A stretch of 64,000 nucleotides of DNA, taken from positions 1 to 64,000 of the forward strand of contig JAFGXL010000028.1 of the NCBI GenBank assembly GCA_016936655.1, read 5' to 3'. Below, piece by piece: positions 1 to 8,613 of this stretch. This DNA is from Nitrospirota bacterium (GTDB lineage: Bacteria; Nitrospirota; Thermodesulfovibrionia; Thermodesulfovibrionales; Dissulfurispiraceae). Position 1 is the first letter of the stretch; each line of letters starts with the position of its first letter. The notes below the pieces were generated by a model. The model ran no database searches. It had not been told where the DNA came from and worked only from the letters and a program-made list of their open reading frames with translations. A program made the translations under genes and the position numbers.

Positions 1-29
1 TAAACTAGCCGTACAACAAATCAACCTTC

Positions 30-59
30 TTGTCAATACCTTGCCGCAGCAATTATAAT
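30..59 (+). promoter_or_regulatory. Sigma-70-type promoter of leuC
   Basis: TTGTCA at 30-35 and a perfect TATAAT at 54-59 are separated by 18 bases. Transcription would start near 66, giving a leader of about 25 bases before the leuC start codon, too short for a leucine attenuator or riboswitch. Assignment is by motif only. Confidence 0.65.
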
Positions 60-91
60 ATTGACTTCAATTGATATATTTAGGAGGCCTT

Positions 92-1351
92 ATGACTATT
101 ACAGAAAAGATACTTGCAGCTCATTGCGGCAAAAAAGAGGTCGCGCCGGGTGATTTGATAAATGCAAAAGTTGACCTTGTGCTAGCAAACGACATAACCG
201 CACCGATCTCTATAAAAGAATTCAATAAATCTGGAGCCAATACAGTATTCAATAAAGACAGAGTCGCTTTGGTTCCCGATCATTTTACGCCTCAAAAAGA
301 CATAAAAGCAGCTGAACAATGCAAAATGCTGAAAGAATTTTCAAAAAAACATGATCTAAGTCTATATTTTGAAGTAGGCAGAATGGGAGTTGAACATGCT
401 CTTTTGCCTGAACAGGGGCTTGTTGTTGCCGGAGATCTTGTCATAGGAGCTGACAGCCATACCTGTACATATGGTGCTTTGGGAGCATTCGCAACTGGCG
501 TAGGATCAACCGATGCAGCAGCAGCAATGGCATCTGGCGAGTGCTGGTTCAAAGTGCCTGAGTCGATCAAGTTCATATACAACGGAAAGCTGAATAAGTG
601 GGTGAGCGGCAAAGACCTCATCCTCCACACAATAGGCGATATCGGAGTAGACGGAGCGCTCTACATGGCAATGGAGTTTACAGGAGAGGTTATAGATAAT
701 CTCCCAATGTCAGAGAGGCTCACCATGTGCAACATGGCGATAGAAGCCGGCGGCAAGAACGGAATAATCGCACCTGATAAAATCACAGAAGAGTATCTTA
801 AAGGCAGAGCAAAGAGAGAGTATAAATTCTACACCTCAGATGCTGATGCAAAATACGCTATGGTCAAGGAGTATGACTGCACAAAGATACCACTTACAGT
901 CGCATGCCCTCACCTGCCCTCAAACACAAAACCAGCATCAGAGCTTGGACATATAACAATCGACCAGGTTGTTATCGGATCATGCACAAACGGCAGGCTC
1001 GAGGATTTAAGAGTAGCTGCATCCATACTCAAAGGTAAAAAGGTGAATCCAAACATAAGACTGCTCGTAATTCCCGCAACACAGCAGATATACAAACAGG
1101 CGATGAACGAAGGTCTGTTCGACATATTCATTGATGCTGAGGCAGTTGTATCTACTCCTACATGCGGACCATGCCTTGGCGGACACATGGGCATACTCGC
1201 AAAAGGCGAAAGAGCACTCGCAACAACAAACAGAAACTTTGTAGGAAGGATGGGGCATCCTGAGAGTGAAGTCTACCTCGCGAGCCCGGCAGTAGCAGCA
1301 GCAACAGCTGTTCTAGGAAAAATTGGAACACCAGAAGAACTTGGATTGTAA
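92..1351 (+). CDS. leuC: 3-isopropylmalate dehydratase large subunit (LeuC)
   Basis: Aconitase-family [4Fe-4S] enzyme of 419 residues that, with LeuD, isomerises 2-isopropylmalate to 3-isopropylmalate in leucine synthesis in the cytoplasm. Visible family motifs are [27 protein letters not shown] and PTCGPCLGG, which supply the three cluster cysteines. The length fits the shorter LeuC type also seen in homoaconitase-like proteins. I chose ATG 92 because AGGAGG at 82-87 stands four bases before it; an in-frame TTG at 71 lies inside the leader and is rejected. No leuD follows: the next gene is a chemoreceptor on the other strand, so the small subunit must be encoded elsewhere. A homoaconitase-type substrate cannot be excluded. 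Confidence 0.93.
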   Translation: MTITEKILAAHCGKKEVAPGDLINAKVDLVLANDITAPISIKEFNKSGANTVFNKDRVALVPDHFTPQKDIKAAEQCKMLKEFSKKHDLSLYFEVGRMGVEHALLPEQGLVVAGDLVIGADSHTCTYGALGAFATGVGSTDAAAAMASGECWFKVPESIKFIYNGKLNKWVSGKDLILHTIGDIGVDGALYMAMEFTGEVIDNLPMSERLTMCNMAIEAGGKNGIIAPDKITEEYLKGRAKREYKFYTSDADAKYAMVKEYDCTKIPLTVACPHLPSNTKPASELGHITIDQVVIGSCTNGRLEDLRVAASILKGKKVNPNIRLLVIPATQQIYKQAMNEGLFDIFIDAEAVVSTPTCGPCLGGHMGILAKGERALATTNRNFVGRMGHPESEVYLASPAVAAATAVLGKIGTPEELGL

Positions 1352-1362
1352 GTAGAATTTTA

Positions 1363-1411
1363 AATAGCCGCATAGCAGTGAAATAAATTTTGCTCTTGCT
1401 ATGCGGCTATT
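1363..1411. terminator. Terminator between leuC and the chemoreceptor gene
   Basis: A 15-bp perfect inverted repeat (1363-1377 with 1397-1411) with a 19-base loop lies in the short gap between two convergent genes. T-rich sequence follows on the plus strand and A-rich sequence precedes it, so it may stop transcription from both sides. Confidence 0.75.
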
Positions 1412-1443
1412 TTATTCGGATACTTCAAACATGTATTACAGTA

Positions 1444-3036
1444 TCAGAGCTTAAACCATCTAACACTCTCATCAAGCGACCTTGCGCGCTGATCAAGTTC
1501 TCCTAAAAGCTCGCGAGATTCATTAACCATTCTGGAGTTGTCATTAACGAGTTTCGTAATTCTTTCCATATTTTGAGCTATCTCTTCTGATGCGGACGAC
1601 TGCTGCTCGGTTGCTACAGCAATCCGCTGTATCATATCCAGGGCTCTCTCAGTAGCTTCAACAATTTCCTGAAGTGCCCTTGCAGCTTCATCTGATAGAC
1701 TCACACCGCCTTCTGCATCTTTTGTGCTTCGTTCCATAGCTTCTACCGAGGCCTCTGCCTTTTTCTGTATTGCTGTAATTTTATCTGTAATTTCCTGCGT
1801 TGCCTTGCCTGTCCTCTCCGCCAGCTTACGCACCTCATCAGCTACAACAGCGAATCCCCTTCCCTGCTCGCCTGCCCTGGCTGCCTCAATGGCAGCATTA
1901 AGCGCCAGAAGATTTGTCTGGTCTGCGATATCATTTATTACAAGCACAATATCCCCAATCTCTTTTGAACTCTTACCGAGCTCATCAATAGTGAGAGATG
2001 ACTCCTTAACCGAGCTTGCTATATTTCCGATAGCGTCTACCGCTTTCTTAACAGCATCCTTTCCGCTTACCGCAATCGTTGTTGCCTGCTTTGCAGCCTC
2101 AGAGGCATATGAAGCATTTTTTGCAACATCAATGATTGTCTGCGAAACCTCTGTCGTAGCTGATGCCACCTGATCCATTTGGGAGAGCTGCTCTTTTGAA
2201 GATGTGTCTACAATATTAATCTTGTCAGATATATCTCTTACTTCATTGTTAATATCTATTGAAGCGGCTCTGATCTTTGTGATCATACCTCTCAAACTTG
2301 CATGAATATTATTATAAATATCTTTTAAAAAATTGGAATTATCCTCTATCCTGTGGTCAGCCGCAAGGTCTCCTTGCTCAAGAGTAGAAAGGCAATGCAG
2401 AGCATTTGACATATTTTTCTGGGTGGATTTATAGATAAACCAGAGCAGCGTTGAAAACCCTAAAAGTGCCAGCACAATAAAGATTATGAGCATCCATGTT
2501 CTTTCTGCCATGTCTTTCTTGTTCTGTTCAAGCCCTTTGGCAAAAACAGCACTCTGTTCTTTAATCAGGTCCCTTAATCCTGCTCGCGCCTCTCTGAAAT
2601 TTGGGGTCTGTTTCTTTGTAATCAGCTCTTTTGCCTCATTCATTGAACCAGCCTTAATAAGCTCCTGCGCCTTCATCTTGAGATTATGATCTTCTACCCA
2701 TAATGCCTTTACTTGTTTAAGCCCGTCTTTTATTTTGCCGGTTGCTAATTTGATAGCCTCATCTGCTGACTGCATCAGCTCCTGATTAGCCTTTAAATAA
2801 TTCTCCCTGGACTTTTCATCTCCTGGGTTAATCATTATATTTCTGAGTGAGGTTACTGTCTGAAGCCCATGAATATGCATATCCTTCATCTGAAGAAGCA
2901 GTGCCTGGTCTGTCTTGATCATCTGCTCCATCTGCAAATTCACTCTACTGGAGTGAAAAACAAATATACCCAAAATAGCTACAAGAACAATAGCGTTTAC
3001 TACCCCTACAATCAATAGCAACCTTTTGATATTCAT
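1444..3036 (-). CDS. Methyl-accepting chemotaxis protein
   Basis: Transmembrane chemoreceptor of 530 residues. A first membrane segment at about 4-27 is followed by a mostly helical periplasmic region of about 150 residues (four-helix-bundle type), a second membrane segment at about 181-203, a HAMP-like linker to about 256 and a cytoplasmic signalling domain. The signalling tip at about 372-403 contains [18 protein letters not shown] and [18 protein letters not shown], the CheA/CheW contact region. The start is ATG 3036 with GGAGGA just upstream; an earlier in-frame codon at 3057 lies ahead of this ribosome site. No CheA or flagellar genes are nearby. The ligand is unknown. Confidence 0.95.
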   Translation of the reverse strand: MNIKRLLLIVGVVNAIVLVAILGIFVFHSSRVNLQMEQMIKTDQALLLQMKDMHIHGLQTVTSLRNIMINPGDEKSRENYLKANQELMQSADEAIKLATGKIKDGLKQVKALWVEDHNLKMKAQELIKAGSMNEAKELITKKQTPNFREARAGLRDLIKEQSAVFAKGLEQNKKDMAERTWMLIIFIVLALLGFSTLLWFIYKSTQKNMSNALHCLSTLEQGDLAADHRIEDNSNFLKDIYNNIHASLRGMITKIRAASIDINNEVRDISDKINIVDTSSKEQLSQMDQVASATTEVSQTIIDVAKNASYASEAAKQATTIAVSGKDAVKKAVDAIGNIASSVKESSLTIDELGKSSKEIGDIVLVINDIADQTNLLALNAAIEAARAGEQGRGFAVVADEVRKLAERTGKATQEITDKITAIQKKAEASVEAMERSTKDAEGGVSLSDEAARALQEIVEATERALDMIQRIAVATEQQSSASEEIAQNMERITKLVNDNSRMVNESRELLGELDQRARSLDESVRWFKL

Positions 3037-3270
3037 CTCTCCTCCTGAGTAATACACAGATTATTTATTATTAATAAATTCCTATCTAACTTAATCCTCT
3101 ACTAATTCCAAGTTTAAACCAGATATCTGAACATGTATAGTTTTCGTGATTTCATTAATTATATTGAATCTTTTATTGAAATTATTTTTATGAATTTAAT
3201 ACTTACGAAAAAGATCAATCTGGCGCAACTACTACAAATTATCAGCAATTATATGTAAAATAGAAAAACT

Positions 3271-3732
3271 ATGACACCTGAAGAGAAATTGACAGAACTC
3301 GGAATTACTCTGCCTGAACTGCCAAAGCCGCTCGGCTCATATCTGCCCTGCGTGCAGACAGGCAATCTGCTTTTTCTGAGTGGAGTGCTGCCAATGCGCA
3401 AATGCGCACTAACGCGCACAGGAAGGGTTGGAGATGATGTGAGCCTTGAAGAGGCTCAAGAAGATGCAAGGCAGTCTGCGATAAATGCACTTGCCATTCT
3501 CAAGTCGTATCTCGGTAGTTTCAAGAGAGTAAAACGCTGCGTAAAGATAAACGGCTTTGTAGCTTCTGCTGCTATTTTCTTTGATCAGCCAAAGGTGATA
3601 AATCCTGCTTCTGATCTTATGTTTGAGGTCTTTGGTGAAGCAGGCAGGCACGCAAGGGCTGCTGTCGGAGTATTTGCCCTTCCTCTTAATGCACCTGTTG
3701 AAATAGACTTTATTTTTGAGATTCAAGACTGA
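3271..3732 (+). CDS. RidA/YjgF-family protein
   Basis: Small cytoplasmic protein of 153 residues in the YjgF/YER057c/UK114 family, whose archetype RidA hydrolyses reactive enamine and imine intermediates made by pyridoxal enzymes. It shows the family strand LLFLSGVLPM, the helix rich in Ala after DARQSA, and HARAAVGV, where the conserved arginine of active members lies. It is longer than classical RidA (about 130 residues) and resembles the subgroup with an N-terminal extension (KLTELGITLPE), so the deaminase activity is inferred. There is no clear Shine-Dalgarno sequence before ATG 3271. The upstream gap back to the chemoreceptor start (3037-3270) is AT-rich and must hold both divergent promoters; I could not assign them. 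Confidence 0.85.
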   Translation: MTPEEKLTELGITLPELPKPLGSYLPCVQTGNLLFLSGVLPMRKCALTRTGRVGDDVSLEEAQEDARQSAINALAILKSYLGSFKRVKRCVKINGFVASAAIFFDQPKVINPASDLMFEVFGEAGRHARAAVGVFALPLNAPVEIDFIFEIQD

Positions 3733-3777
3733 ACAAGCTTTATAAATACCTCTTCTCCTGATTATAATAAACCCGTT

Positions 3778-4980
3778 ATGCAAAACGGGATACCAAGTCT
3801 CAACATTTTGAAGATTGCGCTGTTCATCCTCATGATATCATGTGCAGATTTATGCGCTTCTACCCTCCCCGAAGGCGTATCGAAACATGCTGATTCTATA
3901 ATATCAGTATCCATAATTGACAAAGACAGTCAGGTTATCCATTCAGAAAACTCTTTACTATTATCAAAAAATGGCATAGTCGCTGCTAGCTGTTACGCTG
4001 TTTCAAGATGGTTTGACAACAGAGACAACAGGATGATAATAACCATCCAAAACAATAAGAATGTTCCTGCTGATTTTATGCTCTCCTCAAAATGCGAGCG
4101 TGGAGTTGCTTATATAAAAATCGACGGCTCTGGGCTGGCTCATACTTCACCTTTGCGAGCCACAACAAACAGGACATCTGACACTAACTATATTGGCGTA
4201 CTTGATGACGGCAGACCTGAATTTAAAAAAGTGAAGCTCACAACATCTTCTTCAGGACGATTTAAACTATCAGCACCGTCCACAGAAATATCCGGCCCGG
4301 TATTTAATTCCAAAGGAGAATTTCTTGGACTTCATATGAAGATAAACTACATAAAAGGTCCTTATACCTCAGGGATACCTGCTGCTGCTGTTACTGCTTC
4401 CTTAAACAGATATCAGGCTCTTCTGAAAAAAGTGGATGATGCACTTGCTGCTGCAGCTAAATCCAAACCTCTGCATACCAAACCTGACATGCCTATTGAT
4501 CAGCCTAAACCTCAAGAAACAGTTCTAGCAAACCTGCCACAGCATGAGCATTTTTTTAATGAAGCCATTATCTTGCAGAATTCTGGCAGATATATAGAAG
4601 CTGCCGAATATTATAAAAAAACTCTGGCAATAAAAAAAGATTTTATACAGGCTCACACAAATCTCGGCGTAGTGCTATTCAACACAGGCAACTACTCTGA
4701 CGCAGCTGCGTCGTTTAAAAAAGCTCTTGCCATTACGCCTAAGTCAGCTTATCTAAACAACAGGCTAGGTACATCACTGCTTGCAGCAGGCAACTATGCT
4801 GGAGCTAATGAAGCATTCAGAATAGCTGTAAAACTGAATCCTTCTGATACAGAGGCTCACTTCAATCTCGGGGTCTCTAAATACCTAATGGGCAACAGGG
4901 AAGATGCTTGGGTACAGTATGTAATATTGAAAGAACTAGATCCTGAAAAGGCAAAAAAACTTTTGAACCTTATAAACTAA
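3778..4980 (+). CDS. Secreted protein: degenerate trypsin-like domain plus TPR repeats
   Basis: Exported protein of 400 residues. A hydrophobic signal peptide covers about residues 9-28. Residues about 30-210 look like a trypsin/HtrA fold: SGPVFNSKGEFLGL resembles the region after the catalytic serine in HtrA proteins, but one glycine of the GNSGGP motif is missing and the stretch expected to carry the histidine reads GIVAASCYAVSRW, with no histidine. It is therefore probably not a protease. After a linker rich in Pro and Lys, residues about 258-400 form four TPR units (for example NLGVVLFNTGNYSDAAASF), suggesting a periplasmic binding scaffold. There is no Shine-Dalgarno sequence and the start codon sits in the loop of a small hairpin (CCCGTT/AACGGG). 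Confidence 0.75.
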   Translation: MQNGIPSLNILKIALFILMISCADLCASTLPEGVSKHADSIISVSIIDKDSQVIHSENSLLLSKNGIVAASCYAVSRWFDNRDNRMIITIQNNKNVPADFMLSSKCERGVAYIKIDGSGLAHTSPLRATTNRTSDTNYIGVLDDGRPEFKKVKLTTSSSGRFKLSAPSTEISGPVFNSKGEFLGLHMKINYIKGPYTSGIPAAAVTASLNRYQALLKKVDDALAAAAKSKPLHTKPDMPIDQPKPQETVLANLPQHEHFFNEAIILQNSGRYIEAAEYYKKTLAIKKDFIQAHTNLGVVLFNTGNYSDAAASFKKALAITPKSAYLNNRLGTSLLAAGNYAGANEAFRIAVKLNPSDTEAHFNLGVSKYLMGNREDAWVQYVILKELDPEKAKKLLNLIN

Positions 4981-5516
4981 GGCTGTATGTCTATCGGCGT
5001 GCCGTCAGCCACAATGTCCCATATCTCATCCATTTCCCCATTAGAGACAGCTATACATCCGTCAGTCCAATCAACTATCCTGTGCATCCTATCAACATCT
5101 GCATAACCTTTGGGCAGTCCGTGTATCATGATCTGTCCGCCAGGTGAACGGCCTGTTGAACGGGCATTGCGCAGATCATTTTCATTTGGATAAGAGACAT
5201 GTATAGCCTTGTAGTATTTACTGTCGTTTTTTCTGTAGTCGAGCACATAAGACCCCTCGGGTGTGCGCTTATCTCCCTCTGTCTGCTTGTGACCAGCAGG
5301 CTTTTTGCCGAGAGAAATTTTATAGGTGCGGATTATTGAGGAGTTCTGCATAAGCAGCATCACTCTTTTATTTTTTATCACTATAACCCTGTCTGCCTTT
5401 TCTGTAACAGCATGGGATAAAGATGCACAGAAAATAAAGCTGATCAGAGCCAGTCCAAAAAGACCAGAAACATACAAACTTGTATTATTAATGAAAAAAT
5501 TATCCTTTAAGCTCAT
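4977..5516 (-). CDS. L,D-transpeptidase (YkuD domain)
   Basis: Periplasmic or membrane-anchored enzyme of 179 residues that would cross-link peptidoglycan stem peptides or attach proteins to them. A hydrophobic segment at about 14-35 is the signal or anchor. The YkuD active-site pattern is visible: IMIHGLPKG followed by WTDGCIAVSN, giving the catalytic histidine and cysteine. The repeat domains often found in the family are absent, so this is a minimal version. Its start overlaps the end of the upstream nitronate monooxygenase-like gene by 17 bases, so the two are probably translated together. Its stop overlaps that of the convergent TPR gene by four bases. Confidence 0.9.
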   Translation of the reverse strand: MSLKDNFFINNTSLYVSGLFGLALISFIFCASLSHAVTEKADRVIVIKNKRVMLLMQNSSIIRTYKISLGKKPAGHKQTEGDKRTPEGSYVLDYRKNDSKYYKAIHVSYPNENDLRNARSTGRSPGGQIMIHGLPKGYADVDRMHRIVDWTDGCIAVSNGEMDEIWDIVADGTPIDIQP

Positions 5517-6582
5517 CCATAAGCGTCTTTACAGGAACAATGCTATCTATCCTGGAGGCATTTGTCCCTACAGTGTAAAGCCCCAGCTCCTGATCGTCAT
5601 TGTAGCCTGCTGAACTAAGCAGGCCGTTGCATATGCAAAAACATTTTTCATTGCTCTCTTTTGCAAGACATTTGGTGAATTTGCCTTCTGCATCTTTGAG
5701 AAGCAGATAGCCCTTGTCGCACTTCGGCTTTCTGCTCTTTTCGAGCGCTGCCACGAACATAGGCGACTGTTTTATAACCCTGAAGGGAAGACCGCACGGA
5801 GAGCCCGGATCAAATGCAACAATTATATCCTGATCCTTTGCTCTCACAACAGCCTCTTTATATTCATAAGAGGCGCTGCTCTCTTCTGTAGCAAGGAATC
5901 TGGTGCCCATCTGTACACCGTCAGCCCCCATTTTGATAAAGCCTACAATATCTGAATGCGAATATATGCCGCCAGCTACTATTACAGGAAAGTCTCCATA
6001 CTTGCGCGCCATATCCTTTACAGGAGGCAGAAGATTTTCGAGCCTGTTCTGCTCAAGATCTACATCTTCAAACTTAAACCCAAGATGTCCTCCTGCCAGA
6101 GGGCCTTCAAGCACAACAGCATCGGGTCTGTATCCCTGCTTTTCCCACTTTCTGCATATAAGCTCCAATGCCCTGGCAGAAGATACTATAGGGATAAGGG
6201 CTGTCTCTTTGGGATCGCATATAGACGGCAGGTTCATTGGCAGGCCTGCTCCTGATATTATCGAATCAGCTCCGGCTGCTACTGCTGCTTTGACAGATTC
6301 ATCATAATCACGCATGAGGGCTGCCATTATATTTATTCCGACAAAGCCGCCTGATGCTTTAGCGTCAGACACCTCTTCATAAACAGCTTCGTAGCAGTTC
6401 AGCTTTTTGCCCTTTTTCTTTGATACTACCCTGTCTATGCATGCGCTGGATATTATTCCCATGCCTCCTTCCCTGGCAACTGCAGCAGCCAAAGGAGCCA
6501 TAGACACTCCTACACCCATGCCACCCTGAATTATAGGAGACTCCATTTTTTTATCTTTTATGACAAGCGGGGGAAGATTCAA
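5500..6582 (-). CDS. Nitronate monooxygenase / 2-nitropropane dioxygenase-family flavoprotein
   Basis: TIM-barrel FMN enzyme of 360 residues. Family signatures are IIQGGMGVGVSM near the N-terminus (flavin-binding) and VIVAGGIYSHSDI followed by GADGVQMGTRFLATEES (phosphate-binding end of the barrel). Members oxidise alkyl nitronates, but many in anaerobes have unknown substrates, and the Cys-rich C-terminal region (KCFCICNGLL) is typical of this uncharacterised bacterial subgroup. ATG 6582 is preceded by CAGGAG. The coupling to an L,D-transpeptidase gene by a 17-base overlap does not suggest an obvious shared pathway. Confidence 0.85.
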   Translation of the reverse strand: MNLPPLVIKDKKMESPIIQGGMGVGVSMAPLAAAVAREGGMGIISSACIDRVVSKKKGKKLNCYEAVYEEVSDAKASGGFVGINIMAALMRDYDESVKAAVAAGADSIISGAGLPMNLPSICDPKETALIPIVSSARALELICRKWEKQGYRPDAVVLEGPLAGGHLGFKFEDVDLEQNRLENLLPPVKDMARKYGDFPVIVAGGIYSHSDIVGFIKMGADGVQMGTRFLATEESSASYEYKEAVVRAKDQDIIVAFDPGSPCGLPFRVIKQSPMFVAALEKSRKPKCDKGYLLLKDAEGKFTKCLAKESNEKCFCICNGLLSSAGYNDDQELGLYTVGTNASRIDSIVPVKTLMDELKG

Positions 6583-6682
6583 CTTAAACTCCTGTACAAA
6601 ACCTGCTGAAGAGATTTCGTCTTTATTTTTGATGCTTAATTATAACAGATAACTGACTTTTGAGTCATTCAACAGGAGACAG

Positions 6683-7177
6683 TTAATACTCTATTGAGAC
6701 TATGTAAAATAGAGTGGTTCCTGCAGGCCTTCGCACAGAGACCTCATCGCCTTCAGTCTTACCCATCAGCGCCTTGGCCACAGGAGAGTCTATGCTTATA
6801 AAATTGCGTCCAGCATCGCTCTCATCTGCTCCGACTATCCGGTATCTGAAGCGGCTGCCTTCTTGATCCTCAATCTCGACATAAGCTCCGAAAAATATCT
6901 TTGTCTGGTCTGAAGGTTTTCTATCCACAACCTTCAGCTCAGTGAGCCGCTTCATAAGAAACCTTACTCTTGAATCTATCTGCCGTAGCTGCTTTTTACC
7001 GTAAATATATTCAGCATTCTCAGACCGATCGCCCATTGCAGCTGCATCTGCAACTGCCTGGGTCACCTGCGGCCGTTTCACCTTCCAGAGATGGTTCAAT
7101 TCGTCATGAAGCACCTTGTAGCCTTCAGGAGTTATATAAGGCGAACCTTTTGGAGTGTCATTCTTCTGTCTCCGCAT
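6683..7177 (-). CDS. greB: Transcription elongation factor GreB
   Basis: Cytoplasmic factor of 164 residues that binds the secondary channel of RNA polymerase and triggers cleavage of the 3' end of stalled transcripts. The N-terminal coiled coil carries the acidic tip GDRSENAEYIYGKKQLR, and the globular C-terminal domain reads FFGAYVEIED and ISIDSPVAKALMGK. These match GreB better than GreA (KRPQVTQ, KKQLRQIDSRVR). The reading frame is open back to 7411 inside the helicase gene, but the homology starts at ATG 7177, preceded by CAGGA. It lies 22 bases downstream of the rhlE stop and is probably cotranscribed with it. Confidence 0.93.
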   Translation of the reverse strand: MRRQKNDTPKGSPYITPEGYKVLHDELNHLWKVKRPQVTQAVADAAAMGDRSENAEYIYGKKQLRQIDSRVRFLMKRLTELKVVDRKPSDQTKIFFGAYVEIEDQEGSRFRYRIVGADESDAGRNFISIDSPVAKALMGKTEGDEVSVRRPAGTTLFYIVSIEY

Positions 7178-7199
7178 ATTCAGTCCTGATTCTGCTCTG

Positions 7200-8510
7200 C
7201 TACCTGGCAGAGCCTGATCTTCTGCTGCCGGACGATCCTGATGATGGACGCCTGCTTCTGCCGGAGCTGGGTGTTGAGGGTTTTCCACTACTATTATGTG
7301 CTCTTTGCGGACGAGCTGATCTCTGCGGCCTTCTGGGTTTCTGCGATGGAGCTGTACCGCTGAGAAACTCCATATCTGCGCTGAGCGGTTTGTTATAGTC
7401 AAAGCCCTCAATCTTGCGGCGCTCTATACGCTCTCCCATAGCGCGCTCAAGCGTGCTGACCATAAGCTCATCGCTGCTTTCAATGAGTGTAAATGCATCA
7501 CCTGTCTTATGTGCCCTGCCTGTGCGGCCGATCCTGTGTGTATAAGCCTCTACAGTATCAGGGATATCGTAATTTATTACATGCGAGATCGAGGATATAT
7601 CTATGCCGCGTGCTGCAATGTCAGTTGCCACCAGTATCTGAAATGATCCGTCACGAAAACCGTTAATCGCAGCCTGCCTTCTGCTCTGTGAAAGATTTCC
7701 CTGCAGCGACGCCACTTTGTAGCCTGCTGCTGCAAGCTGCATATCAAGCCTCTTTGCCCTGTGTTTTGTCTTTGTGAAGACTAGCACTGATCCGGGACCG
7801 GTTGTCTTGAGCAGTTCGAGCAGCAACGCTGTTTTAAGATGCCGTGCAACAGGATAGAGCGCATGTGATACTGTCTCTACAGCAGCTGCAACACTCACCT
7901 CTACTGTTACAGGATTGCGCAGTATATCTTCTGCAAGCCTGCGTATATCCTGCGGCATTGTTGCGGAAAAGAGCAGGGTCTGACGATCAGCTGGAATATG
8001 TCTGATTATTTTTCTTATGTCAGGCAGAAAGCCCATATCGAACATCCTGTCAGCCTCATCAAGCACAAGCACTTCGAGTGCAGAAAGATTAATTGTGCCC
8101 TGTGAAATATGATCGAGCAGCCTGCCTGGGCATGCAACAACTATCTCAACTCCCTTGCGCAGCTTCTGTATCTGCGGATTGATACCTACACCTCCATATA
8201 CCGTAGCACTTCTTAAACCCGTTCTTTTACCAAGAGCATTTACAGATTCATATATCTGTTCAGCAAGCTCTCTGGTAGGAGCGATGACCAGCGCTCTTAT
8301 GCTGCCTCTTGGCCGCTCTGCAAGCCTCTGTATGATAGGCAGGGCAAAGGCTGCTGTCTTGCCTGTTCCTGTCTGTGCAAGGCCCATAATGTCGCTGCCA
8401 TTAAGCACATGAGGTATGGACTGCTTCTGTATCGGAGTAGGCTCTGTATAGCCAAGCTCCTTTATGTTGGACATTATATGCCCGTTAAAACCAAATTGTT
8501 CGAATGCCAT
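7200..8510 (-). CDS. rhlE: DEAD-box RNA helicase (RhlE type)
   Basis: ATP-dependent RNA helicase of 436 residues. Motifs in order are AQTGTGKTAAFALPI (I), PTRELAEQI (Ia), DEADRMFDMGF (II), SATMP (III), ATDIAARGIDI (V) and HRIGRTGRA (VI). The Q-motif region FNGHIMSNIKELGYTEPTPIQ begins at residue 8. The last 45 residues are a basic, low-complexity tail rich in Ser, Arg, Pro and Gly, probably for RNA binding. The family acts in ribosome assembly and RNA turnover, often at low temperature. With greB, ettA and a cold-shock gene nearby, this is a group of RNA and translation functions. Confidence 0.92.
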   Translation of the reverse strand: MAFEQFGFNGHIMSNIKELGYTEPTPIQKQSIPHVLNGSDIMGLAQTGTGKTAAFALPIIQRLAERPRGSIRALVIAPTRELAEQIYESVNALGKRTGLRSATVYGGVGINPQIQKLRKGVEIVVACPGRLLDHISQGTINLSALEVLVLDEADRMFDMGFLPDIRKIIRHIPADRQTLLFSATMPQDIRRLAEDILRNPVTVEVSVAAAVETVSHALYPVARHLKTALLLELLKTTGPGSVLVFTKTKHRAKRLDMQLAAAGYKVASLQGNLSQSRRQAAINGFRDGSFQILVATDIAARGIDISSISHVINYDIPDTVEAYTHRIGRTGRAHKTGDAFTLIESSDELMVSTLERAMGERIERRKIEGFDYNKPLSADMEFLSGTAPSQKPRRPQRSARPQRAHNSSGKPSTPSSGRSRRPSSGSSGSRRSGSAR

Positions 8511-8613
8511 TAAACTCTTTCCTCTTTATGCCGCTGCATATGCATGGCATGTTTTTATTTTAACCTGATGCGCATATTCAGCTAATGCCGGCCTGCGCAT
8601 GATGTTTATACTC

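Noticed and set aside
1007-1258. Antisense Cys-rich frame inside leuC
   Set aside because: Shadow of the strongly conserved leuC coding sequence, with no start signal.
7178-7411. N-terminal extension of GreB read into the helicase gene
   Set aside because: The extension is the out-of-frame image of the low-complexity RhlE tail; GreB homology and a ribosome site begin at 7177.
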